In this document: positions 17,072 to 24,824 of the stretch, piece by piece | How the letters are laid out: each line of letters opens with the position of its first letter | How positions within the stretch are numbered: the first letter of the stretch is position 1 | From: Streptomyces sp. NBC_00358 | GTDB lineage: Bacteria > Actinomycetota > Actinomycetes > Streptomycetales > Streptomycetaceae | DNA length: 64,000 bases | Direction: 5' to 3' | NCBI RefSeq assembly: GCF_036099295.1 | Contig: NZ_CP107976.1 | Coordinates: 1,240,001 to 1,304,000 of the forward strand | Made by a program: the position numbers and the translations under genes | The notes under the pieces: generated by a model | What the model saw: only the letters and a program-made list of their open reading frames with translations | What the model was told of the DNA's origin: nothing | Databases searched by the model: none

Positions 17072-19231
17072 GTGTCCGACGGGCAGGAGGCCGCACAGGC
17101 GCCGGCCGGCCGGCCGACCCCGGTGGGCCGCCCGCTGCTGTCGCTGACGCTGGCCGCGATGCTGGACGACGTGCACGCCCACTCGGGGGCCGTGTACCTG
17201 CTCTCGTCCGACGAGCCGGTACTGGAGATGGCGGTCTCCGCGGGGCTGCCGCGGGCGTTCGCCGCGCCGTGGGAACGCGTCGGTCTGAGCGCGCCGATCC
17301 CGGTCGCCGACGCGGTACGGGGGCGGCGGCTGATCTGGGTGGGGGGCGAGCACGAGATGGCCCGCAGCTATCCCCGGATCGCGCTGGTGCTCCCGTATCC
17401 CTTCGCCCTCGCGGCGCTTCCCGTGGCGACGGCGACCACCGTGTACGGCGCCGTCTACGTGACCTGGCCCGGCTCGCATCCGCCGGACCTGTCCGACCGG
17501 GAACGGGAACGGCTCACCGCGGCCTGCGACCGGCTGGCGCTGCGTCTGGAGCGGGCCGCCGCCGAGAACCGCCCGCTGCGTCCCGAACCCGACCTCCTCA
17601 CGCCGGCGGGGCCGGCACCGGGTGGCACGTTCGGCGCCCTGGAGGCCGGCCGGATGGCGGCGCGACTGCCGTACGGACTGTGCTCGCTGGATCTGCACGG
17701 GCGGGTCGGTTACGCCAACGCGGCGACGGCCGAACTGCTGGAGGTGCCGGTCAGCCGGCTCCTGGGCACCCAGTTGTGGGCGGCCGTGCCCTGGCTGAAC
17801 GACCCGGTCTACGAGGACCGCTACCGTGCCGCGCTGATCAGCCAGCACGTGACCTCGTTCGTGGCGCTGCGCCCCCCGGGCGACTGGCTGTCGTTCCGCC
17901 TGTATCCGAGTACGAACGGGCTGAGCGTCCGTATCTCGCGGGCCCGGCCGGTGTCCGAGATGACGCGGGCGGGCCCGCGGCGGAGCGACGGCAGTCCGCG
18001 CCTGGTGACGATCTCCCACGTGCTCAGCCTGGCGAGCGCGCTGACGGAGGCGGCGGGCGTCCAGGACGTGGTGCAGTTGGTCGCGGACGAGATCTCGCCC
18101 GCCGTCGGCAGCCAGGCCCTGGCCGTCCTCGGCAGCCGGGCCGGTCGGCTGCATGTGCTCGGGCATCGCGGATACCCGGACGCGAACGCCGTGGAGCGCT
18201 TCGACGGGCTGCCGCTGAGCGAGCAGACTCCGGGCACCCAGGCGCTGAACACCGGGGTTCCCGCGTTCTTCGACTCGCGGGAGCAACTGGAGCGCCTCTA
18301 TCCGTCACAGAACGCGACCCCCGACGGCATGGGCGCGTGGGCCTATCTGCCGCTGATCGCCTCCGGGCGGCCGGTGGGCACCTGTGTCCTCGGGTACGCG
18401 CAGTCCCATCACTTCGCGGCCGACGAACAGGCGGTGCTGACAAGTCTGAGCGGGCTGATCGCCCAGGCGCTGGAACGCGCCCTGCTCTACGACGCCAAGC
18501 TCCAGCTCGCGCAGGGTCTGCAGGCCGCGCTGCTGCCGAGCTCGCTTCCGCCGCTGGCCTCGATCGAGGCGGCCGCGCGCTATCTGCCGGCCACCCAGGG
18601 CATGGACATCGGCGGGGACTTCTACGACCTGGTGTCCTCGCACGGCCGGGCCGCGGCGGTGATCGGGGACGTGCAGGGGCACAACGTGACGGCCGCGGGG
18701 CTGATGGGCCAGATCCGTACCGCCGTCCGCGCGTACACGGCGGTCGGGCAGGCTCCGGAGGAGGTGATGGGGAGCACCAACCGGCTGCTCATCGACCTCG
18801 GCACGGAGCTGTTCGCCAGTTGTCTGTACCTGCGTCTGGATCCGGCGCGCGGGGTGGCCGTGATGGCCCGCGCCGGGCATCCGCCGCCACTGCTGCGCCG
18901 GCCGGACGGAAGGGTCAAGGTGCTCGACCTGGCCGGCGGGCCGCTGCTCGGCATCGACGCCCAAGCCGTCTATCCGACGACGGAGGTGCCGCTCGTTCCC
19001 GGGTCTGTCCTGGCCCTCTACACCGACGGTCTGATCGAGTCGCCCGGCGTCGACATCGAGGACGCCCTCGCCGACCTCGCGCGACGCTTCGCGGCGACCG
19101 GGGACCAGCCCCTGAACGAGCTGGCCGACAGCCTGCTCCAGCGGGGCGAGGAGGCCGGTCAGGAACGCCCCGACGACGTCGCTCTGCTTCTGCTGCGGGT
19201 ACGGCCTCTCGACCACCCCGGCCCAGTCTGA
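17072..19231 (+). CDS. GAF/PAS sensor SpoIIE-type phosphatase without ATPase domain
   Basis: A 719-residue signalling phosphatase. The GTG at 17072 (VSDGQEA) has GAGGAGG about 10 nt upstream; earlier in-frame starts give a basic non-conserved leader. Domains: a GAF-like region (about 20-180), a PAS-like region (about 200-290, GLCSLDLHGRVGYANAA), a GAF (about 320-480, LASALTEAAGVQDVVQLVADEI), then the PP2C/SpoIIE domain (about 490-715) with GGDFYDL, VIGDVQGHNVTAAGLMGQIRTA and YTDGLIESPG. Unlike its divergent neighbour it ends after the phosphatase domain (DVALLLLRV), with no HATPase kinase module. The two phosphatase domains are close relatives, suggesting duplication followed by loss or gain of the kinase domain. 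Probable substrate: a phospho-anti-anti-sigma protein. Confidence 0.9.
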   Translation: MSDGQEAAQAPAGRPTPVGRPLLSLTLAAMLDDVHAHSGAVYLLSSDEPVLEMAVSAGLPRAFAAPWERVGLSAPIPVADAVRGRRLIWVGGEHEMARSYPRIALVLPYPFALAALPVATATTVYGAVYVTWPGSHPPDLSDRERERLTAACDRLALRLERAAAENRPLRPEPDLLTPAGPAPGGTFGALEAGRMAARLPYGLCSLDLHGRVGYANAATAELLEVPVSRLLGTQLWAAVPWLNDPVYEDRYRAALISQHVTSFVALRPPGDWLSFRLYPSTNGLSVRISRARPVSEMTRAGPRRSDGSPRLVTISHVLSLASALTEAAGVQDVVQLVADEISPAVGSQALAVLGSRAGRLHVLGHRGYPDANAVERFDGLPLSEQTPGTQALNTGVPAFFDSREQLERLYPSQNATPDGMGAWAYLPLIASGRPVGTCVLGYAQSHHFAADEQAVLTSLSGLIAQALERALLYDAKLQLAQGLQAALLPSSLPPLASIEAAARYLPATQGMDIGGDFYDLVSSHGRAAAVIGDVQGHNVTAAGLMGQIRTAVRAYTAVGQAPEEVMGSTNRLLIDLGTELFASCLYLRLDPARGVAVMARAGHPPPLLRRPDGRVKVLDLAGGPLLGIDAQAVYPTTEVPLVPGSVLALYTDGLIESPGVDIEDALADLARRFAATGDQPLNELADSLLQRGEEAGQERPDDVALLLLRVRPLDHPGPV

Positions 19232-19240
19232 CCCATCCGA

Positions 19241-19274
19241 CCCGACCGGTCGGGTGCGGTGCGGTGCGGTGCGG
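19241..19274. repeat. Palindrome and TGCGG microsatellite
   Basis: CCCGACCGGTCGGG (19241-19254) is a perfect 14-bp palindrome directly after the phosphatase stop. It is followed at once by four tandem TGCGG pentamers (19255-19274). The palindrome may take part in termination between the convergent phosphatase and protease genes; the pentamers look like slippage. Confidence 0.6.
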
Positions 19275-19422
19275 TCCAGTGCACCGGCCGGCTCGACCGG
19301 TCGGACACCGCGCAAAGGAGCGGTCCGACCCTCCCGCCGGAGGGCCGGACCTGTCCACTGTCGACCGGAATTCCCTGTTCCGTTGGCCGCTCAGTGGTTC
19401 TTGATCGCCGGGCTCACCGGCT

Positions 19423-20763
19423 TCACGGGGTGGCCGACACCATGCCCGAGCCGTCGTTCATCCCGGCTCCGGACTGATCGTCGCCCGCCGCGCCGGACTG
19501 GTCGCCCGCCGCGCCGCTCTGGTCGCCCATCGCGCCGGACTGGTCGGCCGCGCCGCCCGCCTGGTCGCCCGCGCCCGCCGCGTCACTGGCGCCCGCGCTC
19601 GGGTCCGCCGCGCTCGCGCTCGGGTCCGCGGCACCGGCACCGGCGCCCGCGTCTCCCGCACCCAGCGTCGCGCCGACCGCCGCCAGCGCGGTGGTGACCG
19701 GCTGGAAGAAGGTCTCGCCGCCCGCGGTGCAGTCACCGCTGCCGCCGGAGGTCAGGCCGACCGCGCCGCCGTCCTGGGTGAACAGGGAGCCACCGCTGTC
19801 GCCCGCCTCGGCGCACACATCGGTCTGGATGAGGCCGGTGACCGTGCCCTCCGGGTAGTTCACGGTGGCGTCGAGGCCGGTCACGTTGCCGTTGTGCAGA
19901 CCGGTGGTGCTGCCCATCCGGAAGACCTGCGTGCCGACGGTGGCGTCGACGGCCGCGTTGATCTGGACGCTCTGCCCGTTGCCGACGTTGACCGCGCTGT
20001 TGGTCTTCGTGGCCGGGTCGTCGTACTTGACGAGGGCGAAGTCGCCGTTGCCGGGGAAGGTGGCCTGGTCGACGGTCGCGATGGACGCGCCCGTCTGCGA
20101 GTCCGACCACTTGGCGGCGGCGACACCGCAGTGGCCCGCGGTGAGGAAGGCGGGGGTGCCGTCGCCCGCGGTGACGTTGAAGCCGAGCGAACAGCGCACG
20201 TTGCCGCCGAAGATGGCGTCACCGCCGTCCACGAACGTCTTGAAGGTTCCCGAGGACTTCTTGAGGGTCGCCACGCCCGAACCGAGGTTCTTGACGGTCG
20301 ACTGCACGGTGTTCCACTTGCCGCCCGTGACGGTGGAGTCCGCGGTCACCTGGATCTGGTTCGTCTTCGGGTCGACCGCCCACGCCGTGCCGGGGATCGT
20401 CGCGTCCGCCTTCAGCGTCTTGGCGGCGGTCTGCAACGCCGAGGTGCTGTTCTGCACCTGGTGCGCCACGGCGCCGGCCTGCTCGATCTGGTTGACGACG
20501 TTGCTGTTGTTACCGACGACGTTGACCACGAGCTGCTTCTTCGCCGGGTCGTAGTACGAACCCGCGAAGGCATCACCCAGTTGGGTGGCGAGCATCGAGG
20601 CGACGTTCGAGACGTCGGTCGCCTTGAACGTTCTGGGAGTGGCGTTGTCCCCGTTCGTCTGCGACGCGTTGGCGTGGGGCAGCAGCAGAGCCGCTGCTCC
20701 GAGCGCCGCAACGCCGCCCACCGCGATGGCGGCCTTGCGCTTGGGTATCCGTTTGTGACTCAA
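19423..20763 (-). CDS. Secreted S1-family serine protease (alpha-lytic/SGPA type) with pro-region
   Basis: A 446-residue preproprotease. The TTG at 20763 (LSHKRIPK) is chosen because AGGAGGT lies about 8 nt upstream and it starts a signal peptide (basic RIPKRK, then a hydrophobic stretch ending near ANAS). The pro-region (about 40-180) is of the alpha-lytic type that folds the protease. The catalytic triad is complete: H211 in TAGHCG, D241 in NGDFALVKYD, S323 in GDSGGS. After the protease domain comes an 80-residue tail of Gly/Ala/Asp/Ser/Gln repeats (GDQSGAAGDQSGAAGDDQSG), which may be a linker or cell-wall association segment. It is divergent from the peptide precursor/export cassette with 724 bp between them. 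An SSI-type inhibitor is encoded 12 kb away. Confidence 0.92.
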   Translation of the reverse strand: MSHKRIPKRKAAIAVGGVAALGAAALLLPHANASQTNGDNATPRTFKATDVSNVASMLATQLGDAFAGSYYDPAKKQLVVNVVGNNSNVVNQIEQAGAVAHQVQNSTSALQTAAKTLKADATIPGTAWAVDPKTNQIQVTADSTVTGGKWNTVQSTVKNLGSGVATLKKSSGTFKTFVDGGDAIFGGNVRCSLGFNVTAGDGTPAFLTAGHCGVAAAKWSDSQTGASIATVDQATFPGNGDFALVKYDDPATKTNSAVNVGNGQSVQINAAVDATVGTQVFRMGSTTGLHNGNVTGLDATVNYPEGTVTGLIQTDVCAEAGDSGGSLFTQDGGAVGLTSGGSGDCTAGGETFFQPVTTALAAVGATLGAGDAGAGAGAADPSASAADPSAGASDAAGAGDQAGGAADQSGAMGDQSGAAGDQSGAAGDDQSGAGMNDGSGMVSATP

Positions 20764-21487
20764 CTCTTGACCTCCTGGGGACGGGGTCGATGCCGCGTCC
20801 GGCAGCTGACTGGGGGGGCGCCTGGTTGCCTGTTGATACGCACGCGTCACACGGGGCGTTCAACTGCCATTGCAAATTGCGGGAGTTGGCCGCGCCAAAG
20901 GCACCGATTGCGGAGACAACCGGTCCATTTCCGCCGCACGGAGCCGAGGCGGAGAACGAATACGGGACACCCGGTCCCGGCCGGGCCGCAGGGCCGATCG
21001 CACACCGCGCGACCCGAATCCCGCCCCGCCCCGCACGGTGTGCGATCGGCCGGCGACGCTCCGTCGACGAACGGGAGCGGAATCCCGGGTTCAGGGAATC
21101 TGCACAGCCCATGCCCAGCGAGGTCACCGCGCACCGGGGATCTGCACAGTCGCGCGCCCCCCTGCGAGCCATTGGGCCGGGACTGTCCCATTCGGTGCGG
21201 GGACGGCAAGGGTTCGCGTGGAACGATGCCGCGCAGCATGTGAAGAAGTGGCCGCAGAGGCGTGTGGACGCCTGCACGGTTCACCGCCCGGGGAGCACAA
21301 GTTCCCAGGTGAGAGCCTTGGTTGATTGGAAGCGCGCCCCGCGCCCGTGCTTTGATCCGTGGCACCGCGGAGGTCGCGGCACCGCTCCCGGGAGCGGGAG
21401 CCGCACCCCTGCGGCGCGGCCGTCATCTGTCCCCCGGAGGGGGCCGCTCTCCCCCTTGTGAATATCCATATGAAGGGAAGTTCCATC
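20764..21487. other. 724-bp divergent intergenic region
   Basis: No supported gene; short frames on both strands have neither ribosome sites nor family resemblance. The region should hold the promoters of the protease (left) and the peptide precursor (right). It contains a perfect 16-bp inverted repeat (20992-21051). It also has two copies of GGNATCTGCACAG (around 21094-21106 and 21137-21149) 43 bp apart. Confidence 0.5.
20992..21051. promoter_or_regulatory. Perfect 16-bp inverted repeat with 28-nt spacer
   Basis: GGCCGATCGCACACCG (20992-21007) and CGGTGTGCGATCGGCC (21036-21051) are exact reverse complements. They are separated by 28 nt that are mostly C/G. The element lies 229 bp upstream of the protease start and 436 bp upstream of the peptide precursor, away from either stop codon. 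It could be a pair of half-sites for a regulator, a terminator of an unseen transcript, or a cruciform. Confidence 0.6.
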
Positions 21488-21703
21488 ATGAACTCCACCC
21501 CCCGTGTCGAGACCGCCGAGATCTCCGACGCCGACCTCGACAACGTCTCCGGTGGCCTCGCGCTGAACGCCGTCGGCACCGTCACCGGCCTGGTGGACAG
21601 CGTTGCCCCGGTTTCCGGCATCGTGGGCACGGCCGTCGGCACCGTCGAGGGTGTGACCGGCCTGAACACCGCCCCGGTCACCGGCCTGGTCGCCGGTCTC
21701 TGA
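21488..21703 (+). CDS. GG-leader peptide precursor (RiPP/bacteriocin-like)
   Basis: A 71-residue precursor. The ATG at 21488 lies behind GAAGGGAAG. The leader (residues 1-23) is acidic and ends in the double-glycine motif DLDNVSGG, the site cut by C39 peptidases; a C39 exporter is encoded two genes downstream. The 48-residue core has no Cys, Lys, Arg or aromatic residue and consists of Gly, Val, Thr, Ala, Leu, Ser and Pro. It is internally duplicated: AVGTVTGLVDSVAPVSGIV versus AVGTVEGVTGLNTAPVTGLV. Without cysteine it cannot form lanthionines. No lanthipeptide synthetase or other modifying enzyme is visible in the cassette, so the exported product may be unmodified. Automatic annotation may call it a type A2 lantipeptide; I see no basis for that beyond the leader. 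Confidence 0.8.
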   Translation: MNSTPRVETAEISDADLDNVSGGLALNAVGTVTGLVDSVAPVSGIVGTAVGTVEGVTGLNTAPVTGLVAGL

Positions 21704-21720
21704 CCGCGTCTCACGCCGCC

Positions 21721-21754
21721 GAGTCCCGGAACCGCCCCACCGGTTCCGGGACTC
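21721..21754 (+). terminator. Hairpin between precursor and exporter genes
   Basis: GAGTCCCGGAACCG (21721-21734) pairs perfectly with CGGTTCCGGGACTC (21741-21754) around the loop CCCCAC. It starts 17 bp after the precursor stop and ends 40 bp before the HlyD-like gene. This is the usual place for a leaky terminator that keeps precursor mRNA high and exporter mRNA low. Confidence 0.75.
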
Positions 21755-21794
21755 TCGGGTGCCGTGAGCCTCTCGAACAGGTGAGAAGAGAACC

Positions 21795-22604
21795 GTGCAG
21801 TTCCGCCAACAGGCCCTCGCCAAGCTGCGATCGCCGGAAGAGCTCGACCTTCCGGTGCGCTTCGCCCGCCCGCAGGGCTGGCTCGTCCTGTCCGTGACGG
21901 TCGTCGCCATGGCCGCGGCGTCCGTCTGGGCCGTGACCGGCACCGTCGCCTCCACGGTCGGCGCGCCCGCCGTTCTCACCTACGCGGAGGGCAGTTACAT
22001 CCTGCAGAGCCCGGTCGCGGGACAGGTCACGGCGGTCCTCGCGAAGGAGGGCGAACGGCTCCCCGTGAACGCCCCCGTACTCAAGGTCCGTACGGCGCAA
22101 GGCCGGTCGGCCGTCGTCCGCACCATCGCCGCGGGCCGTGTCACCGCGCTCGCCGCCACCATCGGCGCGATCATCCCGACCGGCGCGAACGTGGCCGCCG
22201 TGGAGAAGGTCGCCCACTCCGACGACCCGCTGTACGCGACGGTGTACGTCCCCGCCGCGAGCGCCGCCACGATTCCCGCCGGGGCCGCCGTCGATCTGGC
22301 CGTCCAGTCGGTGCCGGCCCAGCAGTACGGGGTGCTGCGCGGACATGTGCGGACGGTGGGCCGGAGCGCGCAGACCCGGCAGCAGATCGCCGCCTACCTG
22401 GGCGACAGCCAACTGGGCGAGCAGTTCACCCGGAAGGGCAGGCCGGTGGCCGTCCTGGTCCGGCTCGACCGTTCGTCCGGCACCGGGAGCGGCCTGAAGT
22501 GGTCCTCCGCCGACGGGCCGCCGTACGCGCTCGCCTCCATGACCCTCGCCACGGCCTCGATCCGGCTGGCCGGACAGCGCCCCGTCGATTGGCTCCTGCC
22601 GTGA
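21795..22604 (+). CDS. HlyD-like secretion protein of NHLM-type peptide exporter
   Basis: A 269-residue membrane-anchored adaptor. It has a short cytosolic N-terminus, one membrane helix (about residues 29-50, WLVLSVTVVAMAAASVWAV), then a biotinyl-lipoyl-like and beta-barrel region (ILQSPVAGQVTAVLAKEGERLPVNAPVLKV) as in HlyD-family proteins. It fits the NHLM bacteriocin system secretion protein family because it precedes, in order, a C39-type and a second large ABC protein. The GTG at 21795 follows GAGAAGAGAACC. Its stop overlaps the next start (GTGA at 22601-22604), so translation is coupled. It probably bridges the exporter to the cell envelope. Confidence 0.85.
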   Translation: MQFRQQALAKLRSPEELDLPVRFARPQGWLVLSVTVVAMAAASVWAVTGTVASTVGAPAVLTYAEGSYILQSPVAGQVTAVLAKEGERLPVNAPVLKVRTAQGRSAVVRTIAAGRVTALAATIGAIIPTGANVAAVEKVAHSDDPLYATVYVPAASAATIPAGAAVDLAVQSVPAQQYGVLRGHVRTVGRSAQTRQQIAAYLGDSQLGEQFTRKGRPVAVLVRLDRSSGTGSGLKWSSADGPPYALASMTLATASIRLAGQRPVDWLLP

Positions 22605-24823
22605 CCAGCGCACCGGACACCCGAAGCAGACGGCGCGCCGCGCCGCCCCGGCGCAGCGTGCCCAGGAGCCGGGCCGGGCGTGTCCGCACCCCCACCGTGC
22701 TCCAGATGGAGGCCGTGGAGTGCGGTGCGGCCTCCCTCGCCATGGTGCTCGGCCACTACGGCCGGCACATCCCGCTCGAAGAGCTCCGCATCGCGTGCGG
22801 TGTCTCCCGTGACGGCTCGCGCGCCAGCAATCTGCTGAAGGCGGCGCGCAGTTACGGTCTGACCGCCAAGGGCATGCAGATGGACACGGCCGCGCTCGCC
22901 GAGGTGCGCGGGCCCGCGATCCTGTTCTGGGAGTTCAACCACTACGTCGTGTACGACGGCATGGGACGCCGCCTCGGGCGCCGGGGCGTGTACGTCAACG
23001 ACCCGGGCAAGGGCCGCCGTTTCGTGCCGATGGAGGATTTCGACACCGGCTTCACCGGAGTCGTGCTGGTCATGGAGCCCGGCTCCGGGTTCCGCAGGGG
23101 CGGCCGCAGACCGGGGGTGCTGGGTGCCATGCCGGCCCGGCTGCGCGGCACTTCGGGCACGATGCCCGCCGCCGTGCTGGCGAGTCTGCTGCTGGTGGTG
23201 GTCGGCGCGGCGGTGCCCGCGCTCAGCCGGACGTTCATCGACCAGTATCTGATCGGCGGCCGCAGTTCGCTGCTCGGCGTGCTGTTCGCGTCGATGGGCG
23301 CCTCCGTTCTGCTCACGGTGGTGCTGACCTGGTTGCAGCAGGCGAATCTGCTGCGCGGCCGCATCATCTCCTCGACGCTCTCCAGCGCCCGTTTCCTGCG
23401 CCACCTGCTGCGGCTCCCGGTCACCTTCTTCTCCCAGCGCAGCCCGGCCGACCTGGTGCAGCGGCTCCAGTCGAACGACGCGGTGGCCGAGACGCTGGCC
23501 CGCGATCTGGCCGCCGCGGGTGTGGACGCGGTCGTCGTCGTCCTCTACGCCGTGCTGCTGTACACGTACGACCCGCAGCTGACGGCCGTCGGCATCGGTG
23601 TCGCCCTGCTCAACGTGGTGGCGATGCGGGTGGTGATCCGGCTGCGCGCGACCCGTACCGCCAAGCTGCGCGCCGATACCGCCCGGCTGACCAACACCGC
23701 TTACACCGGGCTCCAGTTGATCGAGACGATGAAGGCCACCGGCGGTGAGGACGGCTACTTCCGCAAGTGGGCCGGGCAGCACGCCACCACGCTGGAGGAG
23801 CAGCAGCGCCTCGGGGTGCCGAGCGCCTGGCTGGGGGTGGTCGCTCCGACGCTCGCGACGCTCAACAGCGCGCTGATCCTGTGGATCGGCGGCCTGCGGG
23901 CGGTCGAGGGTCATGTCTCCGTGGGGCTGCTGGTCGCGTTCCAGGCGCTGGTCACCCGGTTCACCGCGCCGGTCACCCGGCTCAACGGCGTCGCGGGCCG
24001 CATCCAGGACTTCGCCGCCGACGTGGCGCGTCTGAAGGACGTCGAGAACTTCCGGGCCGACCCGCTCTACGCCCGCTCGGGAACCGGCGAGTCGACCCGG
24101 CGGCTGCGGGGTCGGGTGGAGCTGGAGAACGTCACGTTCGGCTACAGCCCGCTCGACAAGCCGCTGCTCACCGGGTTCTCGCTGACGGTCGGGCCGGGTC
24201 AGCAGGTCGCGCTGGTCGGCGGTTCGGGCAGCGGCAAGTCGACTGTCTCCCGGCTGATCTCGGGACTGTACGCGCCGTGGGAGGGCTCGATCCGGATCGA
24301 CGGCCGGCGGCTGGAGGACATCCCGCGGGGCGCGCTCGCGGCCTCGGTCTCCTTCGTCGACCAGGACGTCTTCCTGTTCGAGGGGACGGTCCGCGACAAC
24401 GTGGCGCTGTGGGACCCCTCGATCCCGGACGACGCGGTGGTCGCCGCGCTTCAGGACGCCTCGCTGTACGAGGTCGTGACGCGTCGTCCCGGCGGGATCC
24501 ACAGCCGGGTCGAGCAGGACGGACGCAATTTCTCCGGCGGTCAGCGGCAACGCCTGGAGATCGCGCGGGCGTTGGTGCGCAGGCCCAGCATCCTGGTGCT
24601 CGACGAGGTGACCAGCGCCCTGGACGCCGAGACGGAGCAGACCGTCATGGACAACCTGCGCCGGCGCGGCTGCGCCTGTGTGGTGATCGCCCACCGGCTC
24701 AGCACCGTGCGGGACAGCGACGAGATCGTCGTACTCGACCACGGCTCGGTCGTGGAACGCGGGCGGCACGAGGCACTGGTGGCGGCCGGCGGTCCGTACG
24801 CCGCTCTGGTCAGGGAGCGTTGA
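22601..24823 (+). CDS. NHLM-type ABC exporter with C39 peptidase domain
   Basis: A 740-residue fused peptidase, membrane and ATPase protein that removes GG leaders and exports the core peptide. The C39 peptidase (about 30-155) has catalytic C41 in MEAVECGAAS, H114 in FNHYVVYDG and D134 in VNDPGKG. Six predicted membrane helices follow (about 190-460). The ATPase domain has GGSGSGKST, FSGGQRQRLEIARAL, ILVLDEVTSALD and AHRLSTV. The GTG at 22601 overlaps the upstream stop by 4 bp, which decides the start over an in-frame ATG at 22499. All catalytic residues are present, so the leader of the 21488 precursor is a credible substrate. Confidence 0.93.
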   Translation: MTSAPDTRSRRRAAPPRRSVPRSRAGRVRTPTVLQMEAVECGAASLAMVLGHYGRHIPLEELRIACGVSRDGSRASNLLKAARSYGLTAKGMQMDTAALAEVRGPAILFWEFNHYVVYDGMGRRLGRRGVYVNDPGKGRRFVPMEDFDTGFTGVVLVMEPGSGFRRGGRRPGVLGAMPARLRGTSGTMPAAVLASLLLVVVGAAVPALSRTFIDQYLIGGRSSLLGVLFASMGASVLLTVVLTWLQQANLLRGRIISSTLSSARFLRHLLRLPVTFFSQRSPADLVQRLQSNDAVAETLARDLAAAGVDAVVVVLYAVLLYTYDPQLTAVGIGVALLNVVAMRVVIRLRATRTAKLRADTARLTNTAYTGLQLIETMKATGGEDGYFRKWAGQHATTLEEQQRLGVPSAWLGVVAPTLATLNSALILWIGGLRAVEGHVSVGLLVAFQALVTRFTAPVTRLNGVAGRIQDFAADVARLKDVENFRADPLYARSGTGESTRRLRGRVELENVTFGYSPLDKPLLTGFSLTVGPGQQVALVGGSGSGKSTVSRLISGLYAPWEGSIRIDGRRLEDIPRGALAASVSFVDQDVFLFEGTVRDNVALWDPSIPDDAVVAALQDASLYEVVTRRPGGIHSRVEQDGRNFSGGQRQRLEIARALVRRPSILVLDEVTSALDAETEQTVMDNLRRRGCACVVIAHRLSTVRDSDEIVVLDHGSVVERGRHEALVAAGGPYAALVRER

Positions 24824-24824
24824 G

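Noticed and set aside
21488..21703. Lanthipeptide precursor
   Set aside because: The core has no cysteine and no LanM/LanB/LanC gene is in the cassette, so a lanthionine product is not supported.
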